Below, piece by piece: positions 36,506 to 45,956 of a stretch of DNA of 64,000 bases. This stretch comes from Burkholderiales bacterium (lineage in GTDB: Bacteria; Pseudomonadota; Gammaproteobacteria; Burkholderiales; Ga0077523). The number at the start of each line of letters is the position of its first letter. The stretch's first letter is position 1. The notes under the pieces were generated by a model. It made no database searches and was not told the DNA's origin. It was given only the letters and a program-made list of their open reading frames with translations. The DNA lies in contig JALHMS010000018.1 of NCBI GenBank assembly GCA_022843925.1, forward strand, positions 14,404 through 78,403, in the 5' to 3' direction. Position numbers and translations under genes: made by a program.

Positions 36506-39208
36506 TCATGCCCAGTGGTCCCGGCGGCACAGCCCGCGCATCTCGCAATGCACGCACGTGGCCTCGTCGCCATGGGCAGGCATCGGCGCCCCGGCGCGCG
36601 CGCGGGAGAGACTGTCGACCAGCCGCCGCCCCTCGGCGTCAGCTGCTTCACGCACATCGCCCGTCAGCGGGATCGCCTCGACCTTCGGTTCGTCGACCGT
36701 CACGAAGCCCGCGGCGCTCGCGCCGTGGACGAGAAAGGCATAGCTAGGAAGCTGGACATCGTTGCCGGCGAGGCCTTGCTGGAGGCGCGACTTCGGAACC
36801 GTCTTGTAGTCGAGCACGTCGAATTCATCCCCGCGCACGTCGATGCGATCGAGCCTTCCGTGGAAGATCACGGCGCTGCCGTCGGCCAGCACGAGAGGTC
36901 GTTCGCGCTTCACCTCGCCCTCGGACCAGCGCCATCCTTCCGCCTCGCGCGCGAGGTGGAAGTCGAGGTAGGACTCGATGCGCCTGCGCCATCGCGAGGC
37001 CCACGCGGGCGCGAGCGGGTCGAACGCCGCGACGGGATCGAACACCTCGTCGGTGATGGCGTGGAGTGCTGCCGAGAGCACGTCGCGCGGCGCTTCGGAG
37101 GCAAGCGGGTGGCGCTTGTGAAAGAGGTAGAGGACCCGATGCACCAGCTCCCCGAGGTCACGCTTGTCCAGCATGTCGGTGAGATCGTCGAGCCGTACCA
37201 GGCCGAGCTGATGGCGGGCGTGGAATCGATACGGGCACGCGACGAAGCTGCCCCACGCGCTCACCGAGATGCGCTCCGGCAGCAGGTCCGGCGCGGACGG
37301 CGCGGGCATCGTCGGAGGCACGGGCAGCGCCGCAGCGGACGGGGCCGGTACGCCTGCCGCCGCGATCTGCGCGCGCAGCGTCTCGTCGCGCAGCGAGGTG
37401 CCCCAGGCGATGTCGTGGAACGTCTCGATGGCGTCGAGCCACGGTCCGGGCGGCGCCTCGGCGCCGTCGCGCCGCGCGAGCCACGTGACGAACGCGCGGT
37501 CGGCGTCGAGCAGCAGTGCGGCCAGATCCTCCCGCTGCCGCGCCACGGCGAGCGCGGCGGTCGGCAGTTGGAGTTCCTGGCGGACGGCATCGTTGAAGAA
37601 GAGGCCCGGCGCGGCGCGCTGCGGCAGGCGCTCCACGTCGGCGCCGAGCAGCACGACGCCGTCGAAGCGCCGCAGACGGAGCCCGCCGAGATGGCTCATC
37701 ACGACCGGGCTGCGGATGTCGCGATCGCGGAAGAGCGCGGTCTCCAATTCTCCATCGAGCCAGCGACGCCATTCGCCGAAGGCCAGGGGAAGCGCATCGG
37801 CACGCGTGTCGGCTTCGAGACGGGAGAGGCAGTCGAGGACCTGGGCGCCTGCGGGATCGGCCGACAGCCCTGCAGAGACGCCTAGCAGGTCGAGGGATTC
37901 CCGCAGACGCGCGAGCCAGCCGTGGGCCGGTGCGCGCGTGGCTTCGAGGGGCCGGCGCGATACCCTGAGACGGTCGATCACGCCAAGGACGTCGGCGCCA
38001 CCGGCATCGGCTGCTGCCCGTGCGGCAACGCGTTCCAGGCCGGTGACGATGTTGTCCTCGCGGATCCACCGCTCCATGCGAGCCACGGCGTCGCGGCGGA
38101 GTTCCTCCGGGCGATCGGAGAACACGTAGGGCGACTTCAGGAGATCGAGCAGCCCGAGGGCCGGAAAACCGTCGACCACGCAGTCGAGCCAGCGCGCGAC
38201 GACGGTGGCGGCGGCCACGGTGGAAAGCGTCCAGCCGGTCTCGTCCTGCACGAGGATGCCCGCGCGTTCCAGCAGGGCCCGGAGGCGTCGGGCCGCGAGG
38301 CGATCGAGCGCGACGATCGCGATCCGCTCTGCGCCGTCTGCGAGCCACTGGCGGATGCGCAGATCGGCGGCCGCAGCCTCGTCCTCCAGGTGCAGTGCCC
38401 CGTAGAGGGACAGCCGTCCGCGGGCAGGATCGTCGGGGGAATCGTCGGCGAAGCGGCGGGCCCTCGATGCGAGCGGGATCGCGTGGGCGGCGGGGAGGGC
38501 TTCGGCGAGCATGCGGGCGAACGGCGCATCGTCGAGGGCGATGTCACCTTCCACGACGACGACCGGTGCCCGCGCGCTCCAACGATGGAGAAAAGCCGCT
38601 TCCGAGGGGTTCATCGGTCCGGGATCGATCATCCACAGCGGTCCCGGTGCGGCATCGGCGGCAGCGGCGAGGCCGATCTGATACCGGCTTGCGCTGTCGC
38701 CGTCCCCGGCCAGCCGGCGCCAGGTCTCGAAGGCCACGCGCGCCTCGTAACGCATGGCCGGGTTGTCGGTGGCGCCGTAGGCCCGGGCGATCCGCCTCGC
38801 GAACTCGTCGAGCGTCGCCGGGAGGCCGATCCGGTGGAGCGACAATTCATCGGAGAGTTGTCGGAGTTCGCGAGCAGCGGTCCAGAGCGCGCCGCGGGCA
38901 ACCAGCCCCTGCTCACGCAGGACGCCGTACAAGAGGAGTTCACGCTGGGTATCGGCGGTTCGAGGCGCCGCCACGGGCCGCTCTTCGGCCAGCTCGCGGA
39001 GGGTCGTGATCCGCGGCAGCAGCAGGGCGGGCCCCCCTGCGGCCGCGATCAGTCCGCGGGCGAAAGCACCCGCCGGGGAGAGGGACGGCAGGACGACCGT
39101 GACGTCGGACAGGTCGGGTAGAGCTGCGCGATGACGATCGACGAGGTGGCGCGCCGCGACCGCTGCCAGATCGGCCCTGGGGAGCCGCAGGCGGTCGATC
39201 GGGATCAA
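36506..39208 (-). CDS. addB: AddB-type exonuclease subunit with Fe-S cysteines, 900 aa
   Basis: Partner of AddA in the AddAB helicase-nuclease. The N-terminal half is a helicase-like fold without a clear Walker A, as in AddB. A C-terminal PD-(D/E)XK nuclease reads GRLDRIDVRGDEFDVLDYKT. Four cysteines in the iron-staple arrangement frame it: one in VACPYRF (residue about 657) and three in CVHCEMRGLC (885, 888, 894), predicting a [4Fe-4S] cluster. ATG 39208 is the longest start; no strong ribosome site decides it. It heads the minus-strand group addB-addA-DUF2189-DUF2788. Confidence 0.92.
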   Translation of the reverse strand: MIPIDRLRLPRADLAAVAARHLVDRHRAALPDLSDVTVVLPSLSPAGAFARGLIAAAGGPALLLPRITTLRELAEERPVAAPRTADTQRELLLYGVLREQGLVARGALWTAARELRQLSDELSLHRIGLPATLDEFARRIARAYGATDNPAMRYEARVAFETWRRLAGDGDSASRYQIGLAAAADAAPGPLWMIDPGPMNPSEAAFLHRWSARAPVVVVEGDIALDDAPFARMLAEALPAAHAIPLASRARRFADDSPDDPARGRLSLYGALHLEDEAAAADLRIRQWLADGAERIAIVALDRLAARRLRALLERAGILVQDETGWTLSTVAAATVVARWLDCVVDGFPALGLLDLLKSPYVFSDRPEELRRDAVARMERWIREDNIVTGLERVAARAAADAGGADVLGVIDRLRVSRRPLEATRAPAHGWLARLRESLDLLGVSAGLSADPAGAQVLDCLSRLEADTRADALPLAFGEWRRWLDGELETALFRDRDIRSPVVMSHLGGLRLRRFDGVVLLGADVERLPQRAAPGLFFNDAVRQELQLPTAALAVARQREDLAALLLDADRAFVTWLARRDGAEAPPGPWLDAIETFHDIAWGTSLRDETLRAQIAAAGVPAPSAAALPVPPTMPAPSAPDLLPERISVSAWGSFVACPYRFHARHQLGLVRLDDLTDMLDKRDLGELVHRVLYLFHKRHPLASEAPRDVLSAALHAITDEVFDPVAAFDPLAPAWASRWRRRIESYLDFHLAREAEGWRWSEGEVKRERPLVLADGSAVIFHGRLDRIDVRGDEFDVLDYKTVPKSRLQQGLAGNDVQLPSYAFLVHGASAAGFVTVDEPKVEAIPLTGDVREAADAEGRRLVDSLSRARAGAPMPAHGDEATCVHCEMRGLCRRDHWA

Positions 39209-39317
39209 TGGGGACGAAGGGCGCGAGACGAGGCGGCAGGACGGAAGCGGCGCCCGGCAGGATGTCCGCCCGGACGGCGCCCCGGCGATCGGACGGCGGA
39301 CGCGCCGTCCGCGGTCA

Positions 39318-39641
39318 TCAGCGCTCCAGGAGGTGCGCCTTCGGCTTCACACCCTTCCACTCGTCGGCATCGACCGGGCCATCCTTCTTCTCGATGATGG
39401 GCTTCCAGGTCTTGGAAAGCTCGGCATTCAGCTCGATGAACTCGCGCTGGTCGGCAGGCACATCGTCTTCCGCATAGATGGCTTCCACGGGGCATTCCGC
39501 CACGCAGAGCGTACAGTCGATGCATTCGTCGGGATCGATCACGAGGAAATTGGGCCCCTCGCGAAAACAGTCGACGGGACACACGTCCACACAGTCTGTG
39601 TACTTGCACTTGATGCAGTTCTCGGTAACGACGTAGGCCAT
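39318..39641 (-). CDS. fdxA: Ferredoxin FdxA, [3Fe-4S][4Fe-4S] type, 107 aa
   Basis: Small electron carrier with seven-iron clusters. The Cys pattern is typical: [16 protein letters not shown] (Cys9, 12, 17, 21, 25) and [12 protein letters not shown] in the middle, and a conserved C-terminal helix segment ([10 protein letters not shown]). The length of 107 matches FdxA of Azotobacter-type proteins. ATG 39641 is the only good start. It is transcribed away from trxA across a 500-bp intergenic region and followed by addB after 109 bp on the same strand. Confidence 0.96.
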   Translation of the reverse strand: MAYVVTENCIKCKYTDCVDVCPVDCFREGPNFLVIDPDECIDCTLCVAECPVEAIYAEDDVPADQREFIELNAELSKTWKPIIEKKDGPVDADEWKGVKPKAHLLER

Positions 39642-39739
39642 GTTTTCTGGTCCAGATTGGGGGATGCGGATACGATGCTCTCCCGGACCGACGACAGCCT
39701 CCGGGGGCACCGGTGCGGGATTGTAACGCGACCCGCCTT

Positions 39740-40141
39740 TTCAACGCCTTCGGATTTGGGCTAGGATGCGGGCGCCTCCTCGAACGAGCCGACCGGTGCA
39801 GTTGTAATCCAGGTTGCGGTACAGGTTTCGATTCAGCTTTCGATGCGGTTGGTGATCTGGCTCCCCAGATTCTCCAACCCGGTGCGGTGACCAGTTCGAT
39901 TGCGGGCAGACCCCGACTTCGGATGTCTGGAAGAGCGGTGCAGAGCGCCGGCGCATGATGCCGGGCAGGATTGCGAGACCCGCGAATCACGCGGGGAAAC
40001 GTCTTCCATGCGTGGCACAGACCCCCGGGCAACCATCACCTCAGTTCGAGTTTCAAGTCCGATCCCCACCCGAAGAGCCGCGGTTTCCCGAGCTTCTTCC
40101 CCACCCGATTCATGTCTTTCAAGTTCCGATGAGACACGCCG
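39740..40141 (+). promoter_or_regulatory. Putative promoter and long C-rich leader of trxA-rho
   Basis: The 39642-40141 gap holds no gene. TTCAAC (39740-39745), a 16-nt spacer and TAGGAT (39762-39767) form a plausible sigma-70 promoter, which gives an untranslated leader of about 365 nt before trxA. Its last 95 bases (about 40030-40125) are unstructured-looking and carry roughly twice as many C as G, with CCCCACCC and TTCCCCACCC runs, a rut-like composition. In E. coli rho is autoregulated by Rho-dependent attenuation in its leader; the same is inferred here. Confidence 0.5.
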
Positions 40142-40468
40142 ATGAGTGACCACATTCAGCATGTGACCGATGAAACCTTCGAAACGGAGGTCCTGCAGGC
40201 CGATATCCCGGTTCTCGTGGATTTCTGGGCCGAGTGGTGCGGTCCCTGCAAGCAGATCGCCCCGTCCCTCGACGAACTTGCGGCCGAGTATGCCGGGCGC
40301 CTCAAGGTCGCCAAGATCAACATCGACGAGAACCAGTCCACGCCGCGCAAACTCGGAGTGAAGGGCATCCCGACGCTCCAGATCTTCAAGAACGGCAGTC
40401 TCGAGGCGCAGAAGGTCGGCGCTGTTCCGAAATCCCAGCTGAAGGCATTCATCGACAGTGTCATCTGA
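40142..40468 (+). CDS. trxA: Thioredoxin 1, 108 aa
   Basis: General cytosolic disulphide reductase. Active site WCGPC (in [11 protein letters not shown]), cis-proline motif GIPTL and the standard thioredoxin length. Reduced by thioredoxin reductase, it serves ribonucleotide reductase, PAPS reductase and peroxiredoxins. It sits just upstream of rho, as in many proteobacteria. Position 40142 is the ATG in the conserved MSD start; a possible GTG start for rho at 40458 overlaps its 3' end. Confidence 0.98.
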   Translation: MSDHIQHVTDETFETEVLQADIPVLVDFWAEWCGPCKQIAPSLDELAAEYAGRLKVAKINIDENQSTPRKLGVKGIPTLQIFKNGSLEAQKVGAVPKSQLKAFIDSVI

Positions 40469-40622
40469 GTCCACCACCGTCCACGACGCGTCCAGCGTCG
40501 ACCCGGACGCGCCGGCCGAAGCTTCGGCCAACGACGCGCAGGCCCAGCCGAATCCCGGGCGCCACGGACACCCCCGGCAACGCCGGAATACGCCGCCTCC
40601 CCCCCGTCCCACGGGGGTGCCG

Positions 40623-41882
40623 ATGCATCTCTCCGACCTGAAGAACCTGCACGTGACGGAACTCGTCGAGATGGCGCAAGCCAACGAGATCGAGAATGCC
40701 AACCGTCTGCGGAAACAGGATCTGATCTTCGCCCTGCTGAAGAACACCGCCAAGCGCGGGGACAGCATCTTCGGGGACGGCACGCTGGAGGTGCTTCCGG
40801 ACGGCTTCGGCTTCCTGCGGTCGCCCGACACGTCCTACCTCGCCGGGCCCGACGACATCTACGTCAGCCCGTCGCAGATCCGACGCTTCAACCTGCACAC
40901 CGGCGACTCCATCCAGGGCGAGATCCGCACGCCCAAGGACGGTGAGCGCTACTTCGCACTGGTCAAGGTGGATCGCGTCAACGGCGAGCCGCCCGAGAAC
41001 GCGAAGCACAAGATCCTCTTCGAGAACCTCACGCCGCTCTTCCCCACCGAGCAGTTCCTGCTCGAGCGCGAGATCAAGTCCGAAGAGAACCTCACCGGCC
41101 GCATAGTCGACATCATCGCGCCCATCGGCAAGGGCCAGCGCGGTCTGCTGGTGGCGAGCCCGAAGAGCGGCAAGACGGTGATGCTGCAGCACATCGCCCA
41201 CTCGCTGATGGCGAACTACCCGGACGTGGTTCTCATCGTGCTGCTCATCGACGAGCGTCCCGAGGAAGTGACCGAGATGCAGCGTTCGGTGCGGGGCGAG
41301 GTGGTGTCGTCGACCTTCGACGAACCGGCCACGCGGCACGTGCAGGTCGCCGAGATGGTGCTCGAGAAGGCGAAGCGCCTGGTGGAGCACAAGAAGGACG
41401 TCGTGATCCTGCTGGACTCGATCACCCGCCTCGCCCGCGCCTACAACACGGTCGTCCCGGCCTCCGGCAAGGTGCTGACCGGCGGTGTCGACTCCAATGC
41501 CCTGCAGCGCCCGAAGCGTTTCTTCGGCGCCGCGCGGAACATCGAGGAAGGCGGTTCGCTCACGATCATCGCCACGGCGCTGATCGATACGGGCTCCCGG
41601 ATGGATGACGTCATCTACGAGGAGTTCAAGGGCACCGGCAACATGGAAATCCACCTCGACCGCCGGATGGCCGAGAAGCGGATCTACCCCGCGATCAACG
41701 TGAACCGTTCGGGCACGCGTCGCGAGGAGCTGCTGATCCGCCAGGAGATCCTGCAGAAGATCTGGGTGCTGCGGAAGCTGCTGTACCCGATGGACGAGCT
41801 GGAAGCGACGGAATTCCTGACCGACAAGCTGCGGTCCACCAAGAACAACGCCGACTTCTTCGATTCGATGCGTCGCGGCTGA
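40623..41882 (+). CDS. rho: Transcription termination factor Rho, 419 aa
   Basis: Hexameric RNA-dependent ATPase that ends transcription at C-rich sites. Seen: N-terminal Rho_N ([20 protein letters not shown]), the cold-shock-like RNA-binding domain with GFGFLRSP, Walker A SPKSGKT, Walker [11 protein letters not shown], and the conserved [26 protein letters not shown] segments. From ATG 40623 the protein is 419 residues, equal to E. coli Rho, and starts with the canonical MHLS. An in-frame GTG at 40458 would add 55 low-complexity residues (Pro/Arg-rich) and overlap trxA; I consider it less likely. Follows trxA with a 154-bp gap. Confidence 0.96.
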   Translation: MHLSDLKNLHVTELVEMAQANEIENANRLRKQDLIFALLKNTAKRGDSIFGDGTLEVLPDGFGFLRSPDTSYLAGPDDIYVSPSQIRRFNLHTGDSIQGEIRTPKDGERYFALVKVDRVNGEPPENAKHKILFENLTPLFPTEQFLLEREIKSEENLTGRIVDIIAPIGKGQRGLLVASPKSGKTVMLQHIAHSLMANYPDVVLIVLLIDERPEEVTEMQRSVRGEVVSSTFDEPATRHVQVAEMVLEKAKRLVEHKKDVVILLDSITRLARAYNTVVPASGKVLTGGVDSNALQRPKRFFGAARNIEEGGSLTIIATALIDTGSRMDDVIYEEFKGTGNMEIHLDRRMAEKRIYPAINVNRSGTRREELLIRQEILQKIWVLRKLLYPMDELEATEFLTDKLRSTKNNADFFDSMRRG

Positions 41883-42195
41883 AGCCGCGACGGAGTGAAC
41901 TGGGCGCGGCTGACGTCGCGACGGCGTGAAGTGGGCGCGGCTGACCGGGGCTTGGCGGGGCGCGATCCGATGTCGGGGCGCTTGCCCCGCACCTGATTTG
42001 TCAGGATAATCCGCGCCCTTGCGATGAGAGGTTTCATCGGCACGAATTGCGACGAAGTGCGACGAAGTGCGACCTATCGCAACGAATCGGTACGAAACGC
42101 CACGATCGGGGTCCCGGTGGTCAGTTGCCAGCAGGCCGCCTCCCCTCAACTGCCGCGCGGTCGGAAATCGCCCGGCACAGCCAGGACAGCACACC
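41883..42195 (+). promoter_or_regulatory. rho-rpmE2 intergenic region: sigma-70 promoter and short direct repeats
   Basis: TTGCCC (41982-41987), a 17-nt spacer and GATAAT (42005-42010) form a good sigma-70 promoter for rpmE2, with a leader of about 180 nt. Upstream, a 28-base stretch beginning CGCGACGGAGTGAACTGGGC occurs twice with a 31-bp period (from 41886 and 41917, the second slightly altered). Downstream, GACGAAGTGC is repeated directly at 42051-42070, followed by diverged CGAA-containing copies up to about 42100. No gene is seen. Confidence 0.65.
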
Positions 42196-42462
42196 ATGAA
42201 GCAGGGCATCCATCCCGAGTACAAGGAAGTCATCTTCCACGACCCCGGCGCGAACTTCACGTTCCTGACCAGGTCGACCATCGAAACCAAGAGCCGCGAG
42301 ACGATGAAGTGGGAAGACGGGAACGAGTACCCCGTGATCCGCGTGGAAATCTCCTCGGCCTCGCACCCGTTCTACACGGGCAAGCAGAAGATCATGGACA
42401 CCGCCGGCCGGGTCGAACGCTTCCGTCAGCGCTACAGCCGCAGTCCGAAGGTAGCGAAGTAA
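42196..42462 (+). CDS. rpmE2: 50S ribosomal protein L31 type B, 88 aa
   Basis: Zinc-independent (C-minus) form of bL31. Family features: [16 protein letters not shown] at the start, [23 protein letters not shown], then [20 protein letters not shown]. The CxxC zinc motif of type A L31 is absent. ATG 42196 with an AGGAC site 6-7 nt upstream. Followed by a strong intrinsic terminator, and preceded by its own promoter, so it is likely monocistronic. Confidence 0.97.
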   Translation: MKQGIHPEYKEVIFHDPGANFTFLTRSTIETKSRETMKWEDGNEYPVIRVEISSASHPFYTGKQKIMDTAGRVERFRQRYSRSPKVAK

Positions 42463-42484
42463 GCTTCGGTTCCGGTATCGCGAG

Positions 42485-42511
42485 AAGGCAGCCTCCGGGC
42501 TGCCTTTTTCG
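42485..42511 (+). terminator. Intrinsic terminator of rpmE2
   Basis: GGCAGCC (42487-42493), loop TCCG, GGCTGCC (42498-42504), followed by TTTTT. Flanking AA/TT extend the stem. It lies 23 bases after the rpmE2 stop. Confidence 0.93.
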
Positions 42512-42603
42512 TTTGTCGAACGAGAAGCCCGAGCCCGCACCGCCATGACGCCTTCCGTCACCGCCGCCCGCCGTTCAACCCCCCCCGCACGGGAGCGTCG
42601 CGC

Positions 42604-44298
42604 GTGATCTTCGGCGCCGCGAGGCTGCGCTCCGACGCGTTGGCGACCTTCCTCGAGTCGCATCGCGTCCTCGTCACCGTGGTGCTGTGCGCCGCCTGGA
42701 TGATCCCCGGTCTCGTGGGTCGGGACCCCTGGAAGCCGGACGAGGCGTTCGTCCTGGGTGTGGTCCACCAGATGATGCTGTCGGGCGACTTCGTCGTGCC
42801 GGCGCTGGCCGGTGAGACTTTCCTGCGCTTCCCCCCCTTCTACTACCTCACTGCCGCCGTTTCGGGAAAGTTGTTCACACCGCTGCTGCCATTGCACGAC
42901 GCGGTGCGGCTGGTGAATCTCGCCTACGGGGCCGCAACCCTCGGGCTGATCGCGGCGACGGTCGCCCGACTCCATGGCAACGGCCGGGGCTGGCTCGCGC
43001 CGCTGCTCCTCATCGGTTGCGTCGGCATCGTGCAGCCCGCCCATCAGCTCGTGCCGGACAACGCGCTCCTCACCGCCTTCGCCCTCGCGCTCTACGGCTT
43101 CGCGGTGGGCCCGGCCCAGGCGATCCGAGGCGGTCTCACCGTGGGTACGGCCATCGGTCTGGCTTTCCTGTCGCGCGGCCTGCTGTGCGCGCTCGCGCTG
43201 ACCGTCACGACCCTCCTCCTGCCGCTCGTCTGCCGGCCGTGCCGGACGCCCAGGGCCTGGCGCTGGCTGCTGGTGGCCTCGCTGGCCGCGCTGCCCTGGC
43301 TGGTGATCTGGCCGGCACTGCTGTATGCGCGGGATCCAGCGCTGGTCAGTGAATGGCTCTCGATCCACGAGTTCGGCCGGTATCGATTCGACCTTCCCGG
43401 TGCGGGCAAGGGAACGGCTTTCTACTATTTGAAGGTGCTGCCGTGGTTCGCGTGGCCGGTGCTGCCGTTCGCGCTCTGGACGCTTTGGCGGGGCCGACGT
43501 GCGTTGCTCGACCAGGTCGCGCTTACGGCGCCGGCGCTGCTGTTCGTCACGACACTCCTGCTGCTCAGCACGTCCCACGACAAGCGGGAGCTTCTCGCGC
43601 TGCCGCTGCTCGTGCCGTTGGCAGTTCTCGCCGCCGGCGGCCTGGCGGATCTGCGCCGGGGCGCACTGAATGCCTTCTTCTGGTTCGGCATCGCCTTCTT
43701 CCTGTTCTTCATCGCGGCGGGCTGGGTCTACGGCGTCGCCGTGGAGTTCGGCGTCCCCGCGCGGCTCGCCGCGCACATGGCCCGCATGGAGCCCGGCTAC
43801 TTGAGCGGCACCAGTGGCGTGATGCTCGCCTTCGCGGGACTCCTGACGGTGGGATGGCTGCTCGCGCTCTTCAACATCCGACGCTCGCCGGAGCGGCCAT
43901 TCCTGGTCTGGGCGGTCGGCGCGACGGCCTTCTGGGGTGTGCTGACCAGCCTCATGTTCGGATACTTCGACCATGCCAAGTCCTATCGGGAGATGGTCAC
44001 CTCGCTCGGCACGGCCCTGCCGGCCGAGCGACGTTGCGTGGCAAGCCTGGCGCTCGGCGATTCCCAACGGGCCCTCCTCCACTACCACCTGGGGCTCGTG
44101 ACACAACGGATCGAGAGCGGCGTCCACATCGACACCTGTGATCTTCTGCTGGTCGAGGGCAGGCGTGACACCGGCACCCTGGAGGGCCCCTGGCAGCTGC
44201 TCTGGGAAGGCCACCGCAGCGGGGACAACCGGGAACGGTTCCGCCTCTACCGAAGCACCCTGGCCGCCGGCGGCCAGACGACCGAGGGCCCCGAATGA
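42604..44298 (+). CDS. GT39/ArnT-like membrane glycosyltransferase, 564 aa
   Basis: Polytopic membrane protein, about 11-13 helices, of the ArnT/PMT-type glycosyltransferase group, which uses lipid-linked sugars. The first periplasmic loop holds the acidic catalytic motif DPWKPDEA, and FLRFPPFYYL follows, as in ArnT family members. A soluble C-terminal domain (about 120 residues) has two Cys (ERRC and DTC) that may pair in the periplasm. GTG 42604 has GGGAG about 9 nt upstream. The stop overlaps the acyl-CoA synthetase start as ATGA. The sugar and acceptor are unknown; lipid A modification is only one option. Confidence 0.84.
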   Translation: MIFGAARLRSDALATFLESHRVLVTVVLCAAWMIPGLVGRDPWKPDEAFVLGVVHQMMLSGDFVVPALAGETFLRFPPFYYLTAAVSGKLFTPLLPLHDAVRLVNLAYGAATLGLIAATVARLHGNGRGWLAPLLLIGCVGIVQPAHQLVPDNALLTAFALALYGFAVGPAQAIRGGLTVGTAIGLAFLSRGLLCALALTVTTLLLPLVCRPCRTPRAWRWLLVASLAALPWLVIWPALLYARDPALVSEWLSIHEFGRYRFDLPGAGKGTAFYYLKVLPWFAWPVLPFALWTLWRGRRALLDQVALTAPALLFVTTLLLLSTSHDKRELLALPLLVPLAVLAAGGLADLRRGALNAFFWFGIAFFLFFIAAGWVYGVAVEFGVPARLAAHMARMEPGYLSGTSGVMLAFAGLLTVGWLLALFNIRRSPERPFLVWAVGATAFWGVLTSLMFGYFDHAKSYREMVTSLGTALPAERRCVASLALGDSQRALLHYHLGLVTQRIESGVHIDTCDLLLVEGRRDTGTLEGPWQLLWEGHRSGDNRERFRLYRSTLAAGGQTTEGPE

Positions 44299-45956
44299 CG
44301 GCTGCCACGGTGATGCATCTCCCGGACGACGCCCGGGATCACGCCGACCTCGTCCGCCGCTTCCGCTGGGAGGTACCGGCGCAGTTCAACATCGGCGTCG
44401 ATGTCTGCGGACGGCACGCCCTGGACCGCGACCGCATCGCCCTGCACTACGAGGACGACGACGGGTCCGCAGCCACCTGGACCTTCCACCAGGTGCAGGC
44501 CCGGGCCAATGCACTGAGTCATGCGCTCGCCGCCCACGGCATCGGCCGCGGTGACCGCGTCGCCATCGTCCTCCCACAGCGACCGGAAGCGGCGATCTCG
44601 CACGTGGCGATCTACCAGATGGGCGCGATCGCCGTCCCGCTGTCGCATCTCTTCGGGCCCGAGGCGCTGGAGACGAGGCTGCGCGACGCCGGTGTCGCCA
44701 TCGCCATCGTGGACGCCGAAAGCCTGCCGAAGGTGCAGTCCGTGCACGACCGCCTGCCGGGGTTGCAGCACCTGATCGGCGTGGCGGGTGCCGCAGGGGC
44801 CCGGGTGCTTCCCTGGGACGCCCTGCTCGCCCGGGCCTCGGACGCCTTCACGCCGGTCGCCACAGCCGCCGACGATCCCGCGCTCATCATCTACACGAGC
44901 GGCACGACCGGGGCGCCGAAGGGCGCGCTCATCCCGCATCGCGCGTTGATCGGCAACCTCTCCGGATTCTCCTGCTCGCACGACTTCTTTCCCCAGCCGG
45001 GCGACGTCTTCTGGTCGCCCGCCGACTGGGCGTGGACGGGAGGCCTCTTCGACGCCCTGCTGCCGGTGTGGCACTACGGGCTGCCGCTCGTGGCCCACCG
45101 GGGACGCTTCGATCCCGAGCACGCCTGCCGGCTCATGGAGCGCTACCGCGTGCGCAACGCGTTCCTGTTCCCGACGGCGCTCAAGATGATGATGAAGGAC
45201 GTCGCCGACGTGCGCGGGCGCTTCGACATCCGACTGCGCAGCATGATGAGCGGGGGCGAATCCGTCGGCGAGACGCTGCTCGGCTGGGTCCGCGAGCAGT
45301 TCGGCGTGAGCATCAACGAGATCTTCGGGCAGACCGAGGCCAACTACGTGATCGGGGGTTGCTCCAGCGTGTTCGACCCGCGCCCGGGTGCCGTGGGCCG
45401 CCCGTACCCGGGGCACCGGATCGCCCTGCTCGACGACACCGGCGCGGAGCTGCCCGACGACGCCCTGGGGGAGATCGCCGTGCACGCCGAGGACGATCCG
45501 GTGGTGTTCCTCGGCTACTGGAACAACCCCGAGGCGACCGAAGCCAAGTACTCGGGTCGCTGGCTGCGCACCGGCGACCTCGCCGTGCGCGATGCCGAGG
45601 GCTACTACTGGTACCGCGGCCGCACGGACGATGTCATCAAGAGCGCCGGTTACCGCATCGGACCCGCTGAGATCGAGAACTGCCTCCTGCGGCACCCGGC
45701 CGTCGCGAACGCCGCCGTCGTGGCTGTCCCCGACGAGACGCGTGGCAGCCTCATCAAGGCCGTCATCGTCCTGACCCCGGGCCACGCCCCGGATGCCGCG
45801 ACCGAGTCGCTCCTCTCGACCCACGTCCGGGAACGACTGGCGCCCTACCAGTGCCCGAAGCTGTTCGAATTCGTGGCATCGCTGCCCATGACCACCAGTG
45901 GCAAGGTCCAGCGACGCCTGCTGCGCGACACCCCCGGAAGCCCGCCGAAGTCATGA
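44295..45956 (+). CDS. AMP-forming acyl-CoA synthetase, 553 aa
   Basis: ANL-superfamily enzyme that activates a carboxylate as acyl-AMP and then transfers it to CoA. Motifs: P-loop YTSGTTGAPKGA, aromatic-acid motif GQTEANYVIGG, YRGRTDDVIKSAGYRIGP (hinge) and the catalytic lysine in TTSGKVQRR near the C-terminus. The sequence style fits medium-chain/acetyl-like members. The start ATG overlaps the glycosyltransferase stop, and its own stop overlaps the hslO start as ATGA, so all three may be one operon. The acyl substrate is not determinable. Confidence 0.92.
   Translation: MTAATVMHLPDDARDHADLVRRFRWEVPAQFNIGVDVCGRHALDRDRIALHYEDDDGSAATWTFHQVQARANALSHALAAHGIGRGDRVAIVLPQRPEAAISHVAIYQMGAIAVPLSHLFGPEALETRLRDAGVAIAIVDAESLPKVQSVHDRLPGLQHLIGVAGAAGARVLPWDALLARASDAFTPVATAADDPALIIYTSGTTGAPKGALIPHRALIGNLSGFSCSHDFFPQPGDVFWSPADWAWTGGLFDALLPVWHYGLPLVAHRGRFDPEHACRLMERYRVRNAFLFPTALKMMMKDVADVRGRFDIRLRSMMSGGESVGETLLGWVREQFGVSINEIFGQTEANYVIGGCSSVFDPRPGAVGRPYPGHRIALLDDTGAELPDDALGEIAVHAEDDPVVFLGYWNNPEATEAKYSGRWLRTGDLAVRDAEGYYWYRGRTDDVIKSAGYRIGPAEIENCLLRHPAVANAAVVAVPDETRGSLIKAVIVLTPGHAPDAATESLLSTHVRERLAPYQCPKLFEFVASLPMTTSGKVQRRLLRDTPGSPPKS

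Noticed and set aside
40458-40622. 55-residue N-terminal extension of Rho
   Set aside because: Low-complexity and overlapping trxA; ATG 40623 gives the canonical 419-residue protein. Not excluded fully.
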